Source: Salinarimonas ramus (GTDB lineage: Bacteria > Pseudomonadota > Alphaproteobacteria > Rhizobiales > Beijerinckiaceae). From it: a DNA stretch of 64,000 bases. The stretch lies in contig NZ_BMMF01000010.1 of the NCBI RefSeq assembly GCF_014645695.1, forward strand, positions 1 through 64,000. Reading direction: 5' to 3'. Of this stretch, positions 8,976-18,184 are shown piece by piece (position 1 is the stretch's first letter; each line of letters opens with the position of its first letter). The notes beneath the pieces are model-generated. The model made no database searches, was not told the origin of the DNA, and saw only the letters and a program-made list of their open reading frames with translations. The position numbers were made by a program, and so were the translations under genes.

Positions 8976-9891
8976 CGCGCTGCCCCGCGAGAGCGCCCCG
9001 CTCGACGCCGCCACCGCCGCGCCCTCCCTCGCGCAGCGCGCCCGCCGTCCGCTCTGGCGCGACCTCCTGGCCGAGAAGCGGGTCGTGATCGCAGGGTCCT
9101 ACCTCGCGCTCCTCGCCCTCGTGGCGATCTTCGCGCCCTGGATCGCCCCGCGCGATCCGCTGGAGCAGGACCTGATGCTCTCGCTGCTGCCGCCGGCCTG
9201 GGCCGCGGGCGCGGAGCCCGGCTATTGGCTCGGCACCGACGATCTCGGACGCGACGTCCTCTCGCGGCTGATCTACGGCGCGCGCGTGGCGCTGACGGTG
9301 GCGCTCGTCGCGGCGACGCTGGCGGCGATTCTCGGCTCCGTGCTCGGCCTCCTCGCCGGCTGGTATCGCGGGCTCGTCGACGGCGCGGTGTCGCGCCTCG
9401 TCGACATCTGGATGGCGTTCCCACCCGTCCTGCTCTCGATCCTCCTCGTCGCCATCATCGGCGCGGGGCTGCCCGCCGTGATCATCGCCATCGTCATCAT
9501 CGACTGGACGCGCTTCTGCCGCGTCGTGCGCGCCGAGACCATGCAGCAGGCGGCGCAGGACTACGTGATCGCCGCGCGCACCATCGGCTTCTCGCGCCGC
9601 GCGATCCTGATCCGGGAGATCCTGCCCAACGTCGCGCCGGTGCTCGTCGCCCTCGTCAGCCTCGAGATGGGCATCGCGGTGATCGTCGAGGCGATCCTCT
9701 CCTTCGTCGGTCTTTCGGTCTCCTCCGACATGCCGACCTGGGGCGGGATGATCGCGCAGGGGCGCCAGATCATCCATCACGCCTGGTGGGTGCTCGCGGC
9801 CCCGCTCGCCATGCTGTTCGTGACGGTGCTCGCCTTCAACCAGCTCGGCGACGGCCTGCGCCGCGCCCTCGACCCGGTGGCCAGGCGATGA
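8968..9891 (+). CDS. ABC transporter permease, DppC type
   Basis: The second permease, 307 residues. It has the short cytoplasmic N-terminus, first helix and periplasmic PWIAPRDPLEQD segment typical of DppC/OppC, then LGTDDLGRDVLSRLIYGARVAL, the best conserved DppC motif. The EAA loop reads AETMQQAAQDYVIAARTIGFSR. About six membrane helices are visible. It starts within the end of the DppB-type gene and ends with ATGA shared with the first ATPase gene, so translation of all transporter genes is coupled. It pairs with the DppB-type subunit to form the transmembrane channel. Confidence 0.92.
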   Translation: MADALPRESAPLDAATAAPSLAQRARRPLWRDLLAEKRVVIAGSYLALLALVAIFAPWIAPRDPLEQDLMLSLLPPAWAAGAEPGYWLGTDDLGRDVLSRLIYGARVALTVALVAATLAAILGSVLGLLAGWYRGLVDGAVSRLVDIWMAFPPVLLSILLVAIIGAGLPAVIIAIVIIDWTRFCRVVRAETMQQAAQDYVIAARTIGFSRRAILIREILPNVAPVLVALVSLEMGIAVIVEAILSFVGLSVSSDMPTWGGMIAQGRQIIHHAWWVLAAPLAMLFVTVLAFNQLGDGLRRALDPVARR

Positions 9892-10763
9892 GCGCGCCTC
9901 TCCTCGACATATCCGGCCTCTCCGCGATCTCGACTCGCGAGAACGCCCGCGTGCTACGCGACGTCGACCTCGTCGTGGCCGAGGGCGAGGTCCACGGCCT
10001 CGTCGGCGAGAGCGGCGCCGGCAAGTCCACGATCGCCAAGGCCGTGCTCGACATGCTGCCGCGCACGATCCGGGTGACCGGCGGGCGCATCGTCTTTCGC
10101 GGGCGCGACCTCGCCAGCCTCGACAGAGCGAGCTTGCGCGCGCTCGTCGCCCGCGAGATCGCGCTGATCCCGCAGGACCCGATGACGGGGCTCAACCCTA
10201 CGCGGCGGATCGAGGCGCAGCTCACGGACGGCATGCGCCTCGTCGCCGGCATGAGCCGCGGCGAGGCGCGCGAGCGGGCGCTCGCGCTGCTGGAGGAGGT
10301 GCGCATCGCGGACCCCGCGCGCACGCTCGCCGCCTATCCCCACGAGCTCTCGGGCGGCATGCGCCAGCGCGTCCTCATCGCCGCCGCGTTCGCGCTCGAG
10401 CCGAAGCTCGTCGTCGCCGACGAGCCGACGACGGCGCTCGACGTCACGGTGCAGAAGCAGATCCTGCGCCTCATCCGCGGCATGCAGGAGCGTCATGGGA
10501 CCGGCGTGATCTTCGTCACCCACGATCTCGGCGTCGTCGCCAAGATCTGTGATCGCGTCACGCTGCTCTACCAGGGCAAGGTCGTGGAAGCCGGGACGGC
10601 GCGGGAGATGATCGAGACGCCGCGCCACGCCTATACCCGCGCGCTGCTCGCCGCGAGCCCGCGCTACGACAGGCCCGAGCACGGCTGCGACCCCGTTCCG
10701 GGAAGCGTCGTCGCCGGCCTCGAAGCGGAGATCGCCCGCCACGACGAGGGGAGAGCGCCATGA
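9888..10763 (+). CDS. ABC transporter ATP-binding protein, DppD type
   Basis: A 291-residue ATPase beginning at the ATG that overlaps the DppC stop. Visible motifs in order: Walker A GESGAGKST, Q-loop IPQDPMTGLNP, signature LSGGMRQR, Walker B LVVADEPTTALDV, and the switch histidine in THDLGVVA. The C-terminal HAYTRALLAASPR segment begins the oligopeptide-transporter C-terminal domain, but the protein is shorter than many DppD/OppD proteins (about 320-340), so that extension is trimmed. It powers import together with the next ATPase, to which it is joined by an ATGA overlap at 10760-10763. Confidence 0.92.
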   Translation: MSAPLLDISGLSAISTRENARVLRDVDLVVAEGEVHGLVGESGAGKSTIAKAVLDMLPRTIRVTGGRIVFRGRDLASLDRASLRALVAREIALIPQDPMTGLNPTRRIEAQLTDGMRLVAGMSRGEARERALALLEEVRIADPARTLAAYPHELSGGMRQRVLIAAAFALEPKLVVADEPTTALDVTVQKQILRLIRGMQERHGTGVIFVTHDLGVVAKICDRVTLLYQGKVVEAGTAREMIETPRHAYTRALLAASPRYDRPEHGCDPVPGSVVAGLEAEIARHDEGRAP

Positions 10764-11590
10764 CGATGCTCGTGGAAGCGCGCGGCCTCGAGGTCGCCTA
10801 CGGCGCCGGACGCTCGCTCCTGGGCGGCGTGCGGCCCGGCGTGCGCGTCCTGCACGGGATCGACATGGCGATCGGCGCGGGCGAGATCGTCGGCATCGTC
10901 GGCGAATCGGGCTCGGGCAAGACGACGCTCGGGCGCGCCCTCATCGGCCTCGTTCCCGCGAGCGAAGGCAGCGTGCGCTTCGACGGGACCGACCTCGCGA
11001 GCCTCTCGGACGAGGCGCTGCGGCGGCTGCGGCGGCGCATGCAGATGATCTTTCAGGACCCGATGTCCTCGCTCAACCCGCGCCACACGATCCGGCGCAT
11101 CCTGGTCGAGCCGATCCTGCTGCACGGGCTGGAGCCCGACCGCGCTGGTGCCGAGCGGCGGGTGCGGCGCGTGCTGGAGCGCGTCGGGCTCCCCGCCTTC
11201 GTGCTCGACCGCAACCCCCACGAGCTCTCCGGCGGGCAGCGTCAGCGCGTGGGAATCGCCCGCGCCGTGGTGCTGGAGCCGGATTTCGTGCTCGCCGACG
11301 AGGTGGTGTCGGGCCTCGACGTCTCGACCCAGGCGCAGGTGCTCGACCTGCTCTTCTCGCTCTCTCGCGAGATGGGGCTCGCCATCGGCTTCATCAGCCA
11401 CGACCTCTCCGTCATCCGCGCCTTCTGCGACCGGGTCGTCGTCATGCGCGCCGGGCGCATCGTCGAGGAGGGTGCGTGCGAGGGGGTCTTCGCCGCCCCG
11501 CGGGAGGCCTATACGCGCATGCTCATGGACGCGATCCCGCTGCCGGAGATCGATCCCGGCTGGCTCGCGCGGGAGCCGGAGGACGCCTGA
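10760..11590 (+). CDS. ABC transporter ATP-binding protein, DppF type
   Basis: The second ATPase, 276 residues, last gene of the five-gene transporter operon. It shows Walker A GESGSGKTT, Q-loop FQDPMSSLNPRHT (the SLNPR motif is typical of DppF/OppF), signature LSGGQRQRVGIARA, Walker B FVLADEVVSGLDVS and the switch SHDLSVIR. The Walker B Asp-Glu is followed by VVSGLDVS, where most relatives have PxSALDVS; proline is replaced by valine, a conservative oddity. Its 3' end is 39 bases from the convergent hppD gene and no clear intrinsic terminator is visible in that gap. Confidence 0.92.
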   Translation: MTMLVEARGLEVAYGAGRSLLGGVRPGVRVLHGIDMAIGAGEIVGIVGESGSGKTTLGRALIGLVPASEGSVRFDGTDLASLSDEALRRLRRRMQMIFQDPMSSLNPRHTIRRILVEPILLHGLEPDRAGAERRVRRVLERVGLPAFVLDRNPHELSGGQRQRVGIARAVVLEPDFVLADEVVSGLDVSTQAQVLDLLFSLSREMGLAIGFISHDLSVIRAFCDRVVVMRAGRIVEEGACEGVFAAPREAYTRMLMDAIPLPEIDPGWLAREPEDA

Positions 11591-11629
11591 GCGGCGCCCT
11601 CCCCTCCTTCAGCGGGCCGACGCCTGCGC

Positions 11630-12742
<1,113 letters not shown>

Positions 12743-12787
12743 GTCGTGTCCTCCTCGTGATCTTCGTGTCGTGCGACGCGGGCGCTG

Positions 12788-13417
12788 TCAGGTCGCGTCG
12801 GGCTGATTCTGGGGCGCGGCCGCCGCGAAGGCGGGATGCGCGGCGCAGGCTTCGTCCACGGCGCGGATCTTCGGGAACGCCTCGAGCGGCACCGAGAACC
12901 GTCGTGCATTGAAAACCTGCGGGACGATGTGGAGATCCGCGAGCGTCGGCTGCGGGCCGAAGGCGAAGGGCGCGGGGGCGATCATGCGCTCGAGCGCAGC
13001 GAAGCCCTGCGTGATCCAATGGGCGTACCACGCGTTCACGGCGGCGTCGTCGGCGCCGAGCCGCTCGCGCAGCCAGCCCATGGCGGGGAGATTGTTGAGC
13101 GGGTGGATGTCGCAGGCGACGATGGCACAGGCCGCGCGGATCCGCGCCCGCGCCACCGCGTCGCCGGGAAGGAGCGAGGGCTCGGGGTAGCGCTCCTCGA
13201 TCCATTCCAGGATCGCGGGCGACTGGATGAGGACGTCGCCCTCGTCCGTCTCCAGCGTCGGCACCTTGGCCTGGGGGTGCAGCGCGCGGTAGGCGTCGGT
13301 CTTGTTGTCGCCCTTGAGCAGGTTCACGATCACCGGCTCGTAGGCGATGCCCTTGAGGTTGAGCGCGATCCGCACGCGATAGGCGGCGGAGGAGCGGAAA
13401 TAGCCGTAGAGCTTCAT
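12788..13417 (-). CDS. maiA: Maleylacetoacetate isomerase (zeta-class glutathione transferase)
   Basis: A 209-residue glutathione-dependent cis-trans isomerase acting on maleylacetoacetate, the product of homogentisate dioxygenase. The start ATG at 13417 gives MKLYGYFRSSAAYRVRIALNLKG, the zeta-class glutathione site; the canonical SSC is SSA here, so the cysteine of the eukaryotic motif is replaced by alanine, as in many bacterial members. The thioredoxin-fold part contains KVPTLETDEGDVLIQSPAILEWIEE, and the helical domain includes the DIHPLNNL and PTLADLHIVPQVFNA segments. The start codon overlaps the stop of the MarR regulator gene (13414-13417), so it is translationally coupled to it. Confidence 0.95.
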   Translation of the reverse strand: MKLYGYFRSSAAYRVRIALNLKGIAYEPVIVNLLKGDNKTDAYRALHPQAKVPTLETDEGDVLIQSPAILEWIEERYPEPSLLPGDAVARARIRAACAIVACDIHPLNNLPAMGWLRERLGADDAAVNAWYAHWITQGFAALERMIAPAPFAFGPQPTLADLHIVPQVFNARRFSVPLEAFPKIRAVDEACAAHPAFAAAAPQNQPDAT

Positions 13418-13947
13418 CGGGAGGCCTCCGAGGCGTTGGCCGCGGCATCCGCGACGTCGAGATCGGGCACGAGGCTGCGCATGCGGGCGTCGAGCGTGTC
13501 GATGAGCCGAAAGAACGTCTCGCGTTCGCCCTCGGTGAGCCCGGAGACCACGGCGCGCTCGAAGGCGAGCGCCTCGGGCGCCACCGCCTCGTAGATCGCC
13601 CGGCCTTCGTCGGTGAGCGCGAGGAGCTCCTCGCGCATGTCCTGCGCATTCGGCCGTCGCTCGACGATGCCGCGCTCGGCCAGAGCCGCGACCGCGCGCG
13701 AGACGGTGGACTTGTGCATGACGGCGTGGGCCGCGATGTCGCGGGCGGTGCGCGTCTCGAACTGGCCGAGCGTCGCGACGATGCGCCATTGCGGGATCGT
13801 GATGCCGAAGCGCTCGGCGTAGATGCGCGCCAGCGCGTTCGACACCGTGCTGGCCAGCACGTTGAGCCGGTACGGCAGGAAGCGCTCGAGCGCGAGAGGC
13901 TCGGGGCTCGTGCGATCCATCGGGCGTGATCCGGCGTCGTCGGACAT
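13414..13947 (-). CDS. MarR family regulator of the homogentisate pathway
   Basis: A winged-helix regulator of 177 residues if the ATG at 13947 (MSDDAGSRP) is used; a TTG at 13995 or an ATG at 13920 are alternatives, and I prefer 13947 because it leaves the palindrome at 13983-13996 outside the gene. Core features: dimerisation helix LPYRLNVLASTVSNALARIY, HTH (TARDIAAHAVMHKSTVSRAVAAL) and wing RRPNAQDMREELLALTDEG. It is the first gene of the marR-maiA-hppD operon and is divergent from hmgA, the usual layout for a local repressor responding to homogentisate or a related ring acid. The effector is inference. Confidence 0.88.
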   Translation of the reverse strand: MSDDAGSRPMDRTSPEPLALERFLPYRLNVLASTVSNALARIYAERFGITIPQWRIVATLGQFETRTARDIAAHAVMHKSTVSRAVAALAERGIVERRPNAQDMREELLALTDEGRAIYEAVAPEALAFERAVVSGLTEGERETFFRLIDTLDARMRSLVPDLDVADAAANASEASR

Positions 13948-13982
13948 CTGGTCGGGAGCGGCCGCGTCGTTGACAGAAATCA

Positions 13983-13996
13983 GTTGCTGGTGCAAC
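13983..13996. promoter_or_regulatory. Inverted repeat GTTGC-TGGT-GCAAC, probable MarR operator
   Basis: A 5-base-arm inverted repeat lies 36 bases upstream of the preferred marR start and about 110 bases upstream of hmgA. The TTGC-N4-GCAA core is the same half-site pair seen as TTGC-AAT-GCAA in the iorA/ABC promoter at 6220-6230. Position between divergent genes and half-site form suggest a MarR-family operator. Confidence 0.5.
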
Positions 13997-14055
13997 CATT
14001 ACCCCGACGAACGCCTTCACGCAAGGCCGCCCGGCCGGCAATGCCGGCGCGCCCC

Positions 14056-14082
14056 CCCGTGATCACGCCGCCCGTGATCACG
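14056..14082. promoter_or_regulatory. Two tandem CGTGATCACG palindromes upstream of hmgA
   Basis: The 12-base sequence CCCGTGATCACG occurs twice (14056-14067 and 14071-14082), exactly 15 bases apart. Each copy contains the perfect 10-base palindrome CGTGATCACG. They end 25 bases before the hmgA start codon, just upstream of its GAGGAGA ribosome-binding site, so a protein bound here would block transcription or early elongation. Confidence 0.5.
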
Positions 14083-14107
14083 ATGCGCGCTCTCGAGGAG
14101 AAAGCCC

Positions 14108-15478
14108 ATGACCGCCCACCCGACCACAGGCTTCACCAGCCCCGAGCTGCAGGGACGCGAGACGGCCCTCAAGCCCGGCTACATGTCGGGCTTCGGCAAT
14201 TCCTTCGAGACGGAGGCGCTGGAGGGCGCACTGCCGGTGGGCATGAACTCGCCGCAGAAGATCAATTTCGGCCTCTACGCCGAGCAGCTCTCCGGCTCGC
14301 CCTTCACGGCGCCGCAGGCGACGAACCAGCGCTCCTGGCTCTATCGCATCCGCCCCTCCGTGAAGCATTCCCACCGCTACGCGAAGGTGGACAAGGGGTT
14401 CATGCGCACCGGTCCCTGCCGCGAGGACACCGACGTCGCGCTCGGCCAGATGCGCTGGTCGCCGGTCGCGATCCCCGACGAGGCGCTCACCTTCGTCACG
14501 GGCCTGCGCACCATCACGACCGCGGGCGACTCGGACACGCAGGTCGGCATGGCGGCGCACCTCGCCTTCGTGACGCGCTCCATGGGCAACGAGTACTTCT
14601 TCAACGCCGACGGCGAGTATCTCGTCGTGGCGCAGGAGGGGCACCTTCGCTTCCGCACCGAGTTCGGCGTCATCGAGTTCGGCCCCGGCGAGATCTGCGT
14701 CGTGCCCCGCGGCGTGATCTTCAAGGTCGAGCTCGTGGACGGGCCGGCACGCGCCTACGTCTGCGAGAATTACGGCGGGCAGCTCACCCTTCCCGATCGC
14801 GGGCCGATCGGCGCCAATTGCCTCGCCAACCCGCGCGACTTCCTCACGCCGGTGGCGGCGTACGAGGACGTCGAGGAGGAGAGCTTCCTCTACGTGAAGT
14901 GGGGCGGCGAGCTGTTCATGACCAAGATCGAGCAATCCCCGCTCGACGTGGTCGCCTGGCACGGCAATTACGCGCCCTACAAGTACGATCTTCGCCGTTT
15001 CGCGCCGGTGGGCGCCCTGCTCTTCGACCACCCGGACCCGTCGATCTTCACGGTGCTCACCGCGCCCTCGGAGACGCCCGGCACGGCGAACATCGACTTC
15101 GTGATCTTCCCCGACCGCTGGATGGTCGCGGAGAACACGTTCCGCCCGCCCTGGTATCACCGCAACCTGATGAGCGAGTTCATGGGCCTCGTCTACGGGG
15201 TCTACGACGCAAAGCCCGAGGGCTTCGTCCCCGGCGGCTTCTCGCTCCACAACCAGATGATGCCCCACGGGCCGGACATGCAGGCCTTCGAGCACGCCTC
15301 GAACGTCGATCTCGGGCCGGTCAAGCTCTCCGGCACGATGGCCTTCATGTTCGAGACGCGCTTCCCCCAGCGCGTGACGAAATACGCCGCCACGCTGCCG
15401 GAGCTGCAGGACAGCTACATCGATTGCTGGCAGGGCCTGAAGAAGCACTTCGACCCGAACCGGCGCGAGCCGAAGTGA
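14108..15478 (+). CDS. hmgA: Homogentisate 1,2-dioxygenase
   Basis: A 456-residue cupin-fold, ring-cleaving enzyme that opens homogentisate to maleylacetoacetate. The family N-terminus [19 protein letters not shown] is present. Iron ligands by alignment to the human enzyme are His351 and Glu357 in [12 protein letters not shown] and His387 in MMPHGPD; the substrate-loop histidine His381 (SLHNQMM) is also kept. The start follows a strong GAGGAGA. It is divergent from the marR-maiA-hppD operon; product flows to MaiA and then the fumarylacetoacetase-type enzyme at 16959. No co-directional gene follows closely; a palindromic repeat element fills the next 190 bases. Confidence 0.97.
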   Translation: MTAHPTTGFTSPELQGRETALKPGYMSGFGNSFETEALEGALPVGMNSPQKINFGLYAEQLSGSPFTAPQATNQRSWLYRIRPSVKHSHRYAKVDKGFMRTGPCREDTDVALGQMRWSPVAIPDEALTFVTGLRTITTAGDSDTQVGMAAHLAFVTRSMGNEYFFNADGEYLVVAQEGHLRFRTEFGVIEFGPGEICVVPRGVIFKVELVDGPARAYVCENYGGQLTLPDRGPIGANCLANPRDFLTPVAAYEDVEEESFLYVKWGGELFMTKIEQSPLDVVAWHGNYAPYKYDLRRFAPVGALLFDHPDPSIFTVLTAPSETPGTANIDFVIFPDRWMVAENTFRPPWYHRNLMSEFMGLVYGVYDAKPEGFVPGGFSLHNQMMPHGPDMQAFEHASNVDLGPVKLSGTMAFMFETRFPQRVTKYAATLPELQDSYIDCWQGLKKHFDPNRREPK

Positions 15479-15527
15479 GTCGAAGTGATGTGAGTCGAGC
15501 CGAGGTGACGCGAGCGCCGCCTCCCTC

Positions 15528-15720
15528 CTTCCCTGTAGGGGAAGGTGGCTCGGCGCGCAGCGCCGAGACGGATGGGGCGCGCGGCACGCGCGTTCGGCGA
15601 AGCCGAAACGGCGGCTCCATGCCGGACACCGAGGCTTCCGCTGCGCGGAACGCGTCGCTCGCGCGCCGCGCCCGATCCGTCACCGGCTCCGCCGGCGCCA
15701 CCTTCCCCTACAGGGAAGGA
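15528..15720. repeat. Repeat family A, full element with inverted ends
   Basis: This 193-base element starts with CCTTCCCTGTAGGGGAAGG and ends with the inverse complement of the same 19 bases (15702-15720). Inside the ends the similarity continues as an imperfect inverted repeat (GTGGCTCGGCG...ACGGAT on the left, ATCCGT...CCGGCGCCAC on the right), and a hairpin TTCGGCGAAGCCGAA lies in between. Truncated relatives occur at 18013 and 40066. It has no coding capacity and fills the gap between convergent hmgA and the TRAP protein gene, where it may also act as a transcription stop. Confidence 0.75.
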
Positions 15721-15762
15721 CAGCACCGGCCGACGCCGTCGCTAGCTATCCAGCGCAGGGTG

Positions 15763-16893
15763 TCACCCCCGCCCGCGGGTGCGGGCCATGAAGTTGTCGA
15801 AGGCGAGCTCGTTGACCGGCCACCACAGCAGCGCGTCGTCGCGGAAGGCGCGGTAGCTGTCCCACGCGCGCTTGAACGCCTCGTTCTGCGCCGCCGTCTC
15901 CTCGTAATAGGCGTTGGCCGCCGAGAGCGCCGCCTCCATCACGTCCTGCGGGAAGTAGCGCAGCTCCGCGCCCTTGGAGACGAGCTCCTTCAACGCGTCG
16001 GGGTTCACCGAATCGTACTTGGCGAGCATCCAGTTGTTGGCCGCCTCCGCCGCGTGGCGCAGGATCGCCTGATAATGCTTCGGCAGGCCGTTCCAGGCCT
16101 CCAGGTTGAAGACGGCGTGCAGCATCGCGCCGCCCTCCCAGAAGCCCGGCGCGTAATAATACTTCGCCACCTCGTGGAAGCCGAGCTTCAGGTCGTCGTA
16201 GGGGCCGACGAACTCCACCGCGTCGATCGTCCCGCGCTCGAGCGCCGGATAGATGTCGCCGGGCGCGATCTGCTGGGGCACGACGCCGAGGCGCGCCATC
16301 ACCTGGCCGCCGAGCCCGCCGATGCGGAACTTCAGGCCCTTCAGGTCGGCAAGCGAGTTGATCTCGCGGCGGAAGAAGCCGCCCATCTGCGCGCCCGAAT
16401 TCCCGCAGGCGAGCGAGATGGCGTTCATCGGCGCGAGCACCTCGTTGATGATCTCGGCGCCGCCGCCGAAATGCCACCACGAATGCTGCTGGCGCGCGTT
16501 CAGCCCGAAGGGCACGCCGGTGCCGAAGCCGAGCGCCGGCTCGCGGCCGAAATAGAAGTAGGTCGGCGTGTGCCCGGCTTCGATCGTTCCGTTCGAGACG
16601 GCGTCGAGCACCTGCAGGCCGCCGACGATGTCGCCGGGCTTGAAGGTCTGGATGGTGAAGTTGCCGTCCGTCGCCTCCGAGACGAATCGCGCGAAGGTCT
16701 CCATCGTCCCGAAGATCGTGTCGAGCGAGTTGGGGAAGCTCGACTGCATGCGCCACGTGACCTGCGGCGCGGATTGCGCGATCGCCGGTGCGGCGACGCT
16801 TCCCGCCGCCGCGACCACGCCGGCGCCGAGCCCGGCTTTCGCGAGGAACGATCTTCTGCTGGGATGCGTGACGGTCGTCGTGTCGGCGCTCAT
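15763..16893 (-). CDS. TRAP transporter substrate-binding protein, DctP type
   Basis: A 376-residue periplasmic binding protein. From the ATG at 16893 (AAGGAA upstream) the N-terminus carries a twin-arginine signal (RRSFLAKAGLGAGVVAAAGS, cleavage near AIAQSA). The mature protein has the DctP pattern WRMQSSFPNSLDTIFG, the LKGLKFRIGGLGGQVMARLGV segment containing the carboxylate-binding arginine, and ERGTIDAVEFVGPYDD. Members import carboxylates such as 2-oxo acids or aromatic acids with small and large DctQ/DctM membrane subunits, but no dctQM genes lie in this window, so it is an orphan here. Its location between hmgA and fahA suggests a ligand linked to aromatic acid catabolism; that is inference. 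Confidence 0.9.
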   Translation of the reverse strand: MSADTTTVTHPSRRSFLAKAGLGAGVVAAAGSVAAPAIAQSAPQVTWRMQSSFPNSLDTIFGTMETFARFVSEATDGNFTIQTFKPGDIVGGLQVLDAVSNGTIEAGHTPTYFYFGREPALGFGTGVPFGLNARQQHSWWHFGGGAEIINEVLAPMNAISLACGNSGAQMGGFFRREINSLADLKGLKFRIGGLGGQVMARLGVVPQQIAPGDIYPALERGTIDAVEFVGPYDDLKLGFHEVAKYYYAPGFWEGGAMLHAVFNLEAWNGLPKHYQAILRHAAEAANNWMLAKYDSVNPDALKELVSKGAELRYFPQDVMEAALSAANAYYEETAAQNEAFKRAWDSYRAFRDDALLWWPVNELAFDNFMARTRGRG

Positions 16894-16958
16894 GGACGGG
16901 TTCCTTCTCAGACGTTTTCCCCGAGGCTCAGACAAGCACGAAAGGTGCGAAGAACGCC

Positions 16959-17966
16959 ATGAAATTAGCCTCCTTGAAGCACGGCCGCGACGGCCGGCTC
17001 GTCGTCGTCTCGCGGGACCTCACGCACGCGACGGACGCGTTTCCCGTCGTCGCGACGCTGCAGGCCGCCCTCGACGACTGGGACAGCGTCGCCCCCAGGC
17101 TCGCCGACCTCGCCGAGGGGCTGGAGCACGGGGCGGTGCCCTCCTTCCGCTTCCACGAGCACGCCTGCGCCTCGCCGCTGCCGCGCGCCTACCAATGGGC
17201 GGACGGCTCGGCCTACGTGAATCACGTGGAGCTGGTGCGCAAGGCGCGCGGCGCCGAGATGCCCGAGAGCTTCTGGACCGACCCGCTGATGTACCAGGGC
17301 GGCTCGGACGCGTTCCTCGGCCCGCGCGACCCGATTCGCATGGCGGACGAGGCCTTCGGGATCGACTTCGAGGCGGAGATCGCCGTCGTCGTCGACGACG
17401 TGCCCATGGGCGCGTCGCCCGAGGAGGCGGCCGCAGCGATCCGGCTCGTGATGCTCGTCAACGACGTCTCGCTGCGCAACCTCATCCCGGGCGAGCTCGC
17501 CAAGGGCTTCGGCTTCTTCCAGGCGAAGCCTTCCTCCGCCTTCTCGCCCGTGGCGATCACCCCCGAGGAGCTGGGCGCGGCCTGGGACGGCGGCAAGGTG
17601 ACGCTGCCGCTCCTCTCCTTCGTCGACGGCAAGCCCTTCGGCCGCCCGAACGCGGGCGTCGACATGACCTTCGACTTCCCCCGCCTGATCGCGCACGCCG
17701 CACGCACGCGCCCGCTCTGCGCCGGCACCATCGTCGGCTCCGGCACGGTCTCCAACAAGGATGCCGACGGCGGCCCGGGCCGGCCCGTGGCGGAAGGCGG
17801 CCTCGGCTATTCGTGCATCGCCGAGACGCGCATGGTCGAGACCATCCGCGAGGGCGCGGCTAAGACGCCGTTCCTGAAGTTCGGCGACACAGTACGCATC
17901 GAGATGAAGGACGAGGCCGGACACTCGCTGTTCGGCGCCATCGAGCAGGTGGTGGAGAAGGCGTGA
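16959..17966 (+). CDS. fahA: Fumarylacetoacetate hydrolase family protein, probable fumarylacetoacetase
   Basis: A 335-residue member of the FAH fold. The metal-site acidic residues are visible in IDFEAEIAVVVDDV and LVNDVSLRN, and the strand AGTIVGSGTVSNKD is the family glycine-rich segment. The short bacterial form (about 330-340 residues, with the N-terminal domain reduced) is common for the fumarylacetoacetase of homogentisate clusters, which yields fumarate and acetoacetate. Context (hppD, maiA, hmgA within 5 kb) supports this role rather than the related acylpyruvase or 2-oxohepta-3-ene-dioate hydratase roles. It starts 65 bases from the divergent TRAP gene and is followed by a repeat A copy. 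Confidence 0.9.
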   Translation: MKLASLKHGRDGRLVVVSRDLTHATDAFPVVATLQAALDDWDSVAPRLADLAEGLEHGAVPSFRFHEHACASPLPRAYQWADGSAYVNHVELVRKARGAEMPESFWTDPLMYQGGSDAFLGPRDPIRMADEAFGIDFEAEIAVVVDDVPMGASPEEAAAAIRLVMLVNDVSLRNLIPGELAKGFGFFQAKPSSAFSPVAITPEELGAAWDGGKVTLPLLSFVDGKPFGRPNAGVDMTFDFPRLIAHAARTRPLCAGTIVGSGTVSNKDADGGPGRPVAEGGLGYSCIAETRMVETIREGAAKTPFLKFGDTVRIEMKDEAGHSLFGAIEQVVEKA

Positions 17967-18012
17967 GAAAGCGCGTGCGTGTGTGAGGAGACTCGGCAGG
18001 CGCTCGCGCTTT

Positions 18013-18143
18013 CCTTCCCTGTAGGGGAAGGTGGCTCGGCGCAGCCGAGACGGATGGGGCACGCGGAACGCGTGTTCGGCGAAGCCGAAACGGTGCAGGC
18101 CTCGACGGTGGAGACGTCTCTGCTTCCGCTCGTGCGGAACGCG
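18013..18143. repeat. Repeat family A, copy lacking the right end
   Basis: It begins with the same 19 bases CCTTCCCTGTAGGGGAAGG as the element at 15528, followed by GTGGCTCGGCGCAGCCGAG, ACGGATGGGGC and the hairpin TTCGGCGAAGCCGAA in the same order, and then GCGGAACGCG. The terminal inverted copy of the 19-mer is absent, so this is a truncated relative. It lies between fahA and the metallo-hydrolase gene. Confidence 0.7.
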
Positions 18144-18184
18144 CCGGTTCATCGGAGAGATTTGAAGACGAACGGGAGCCAGGG

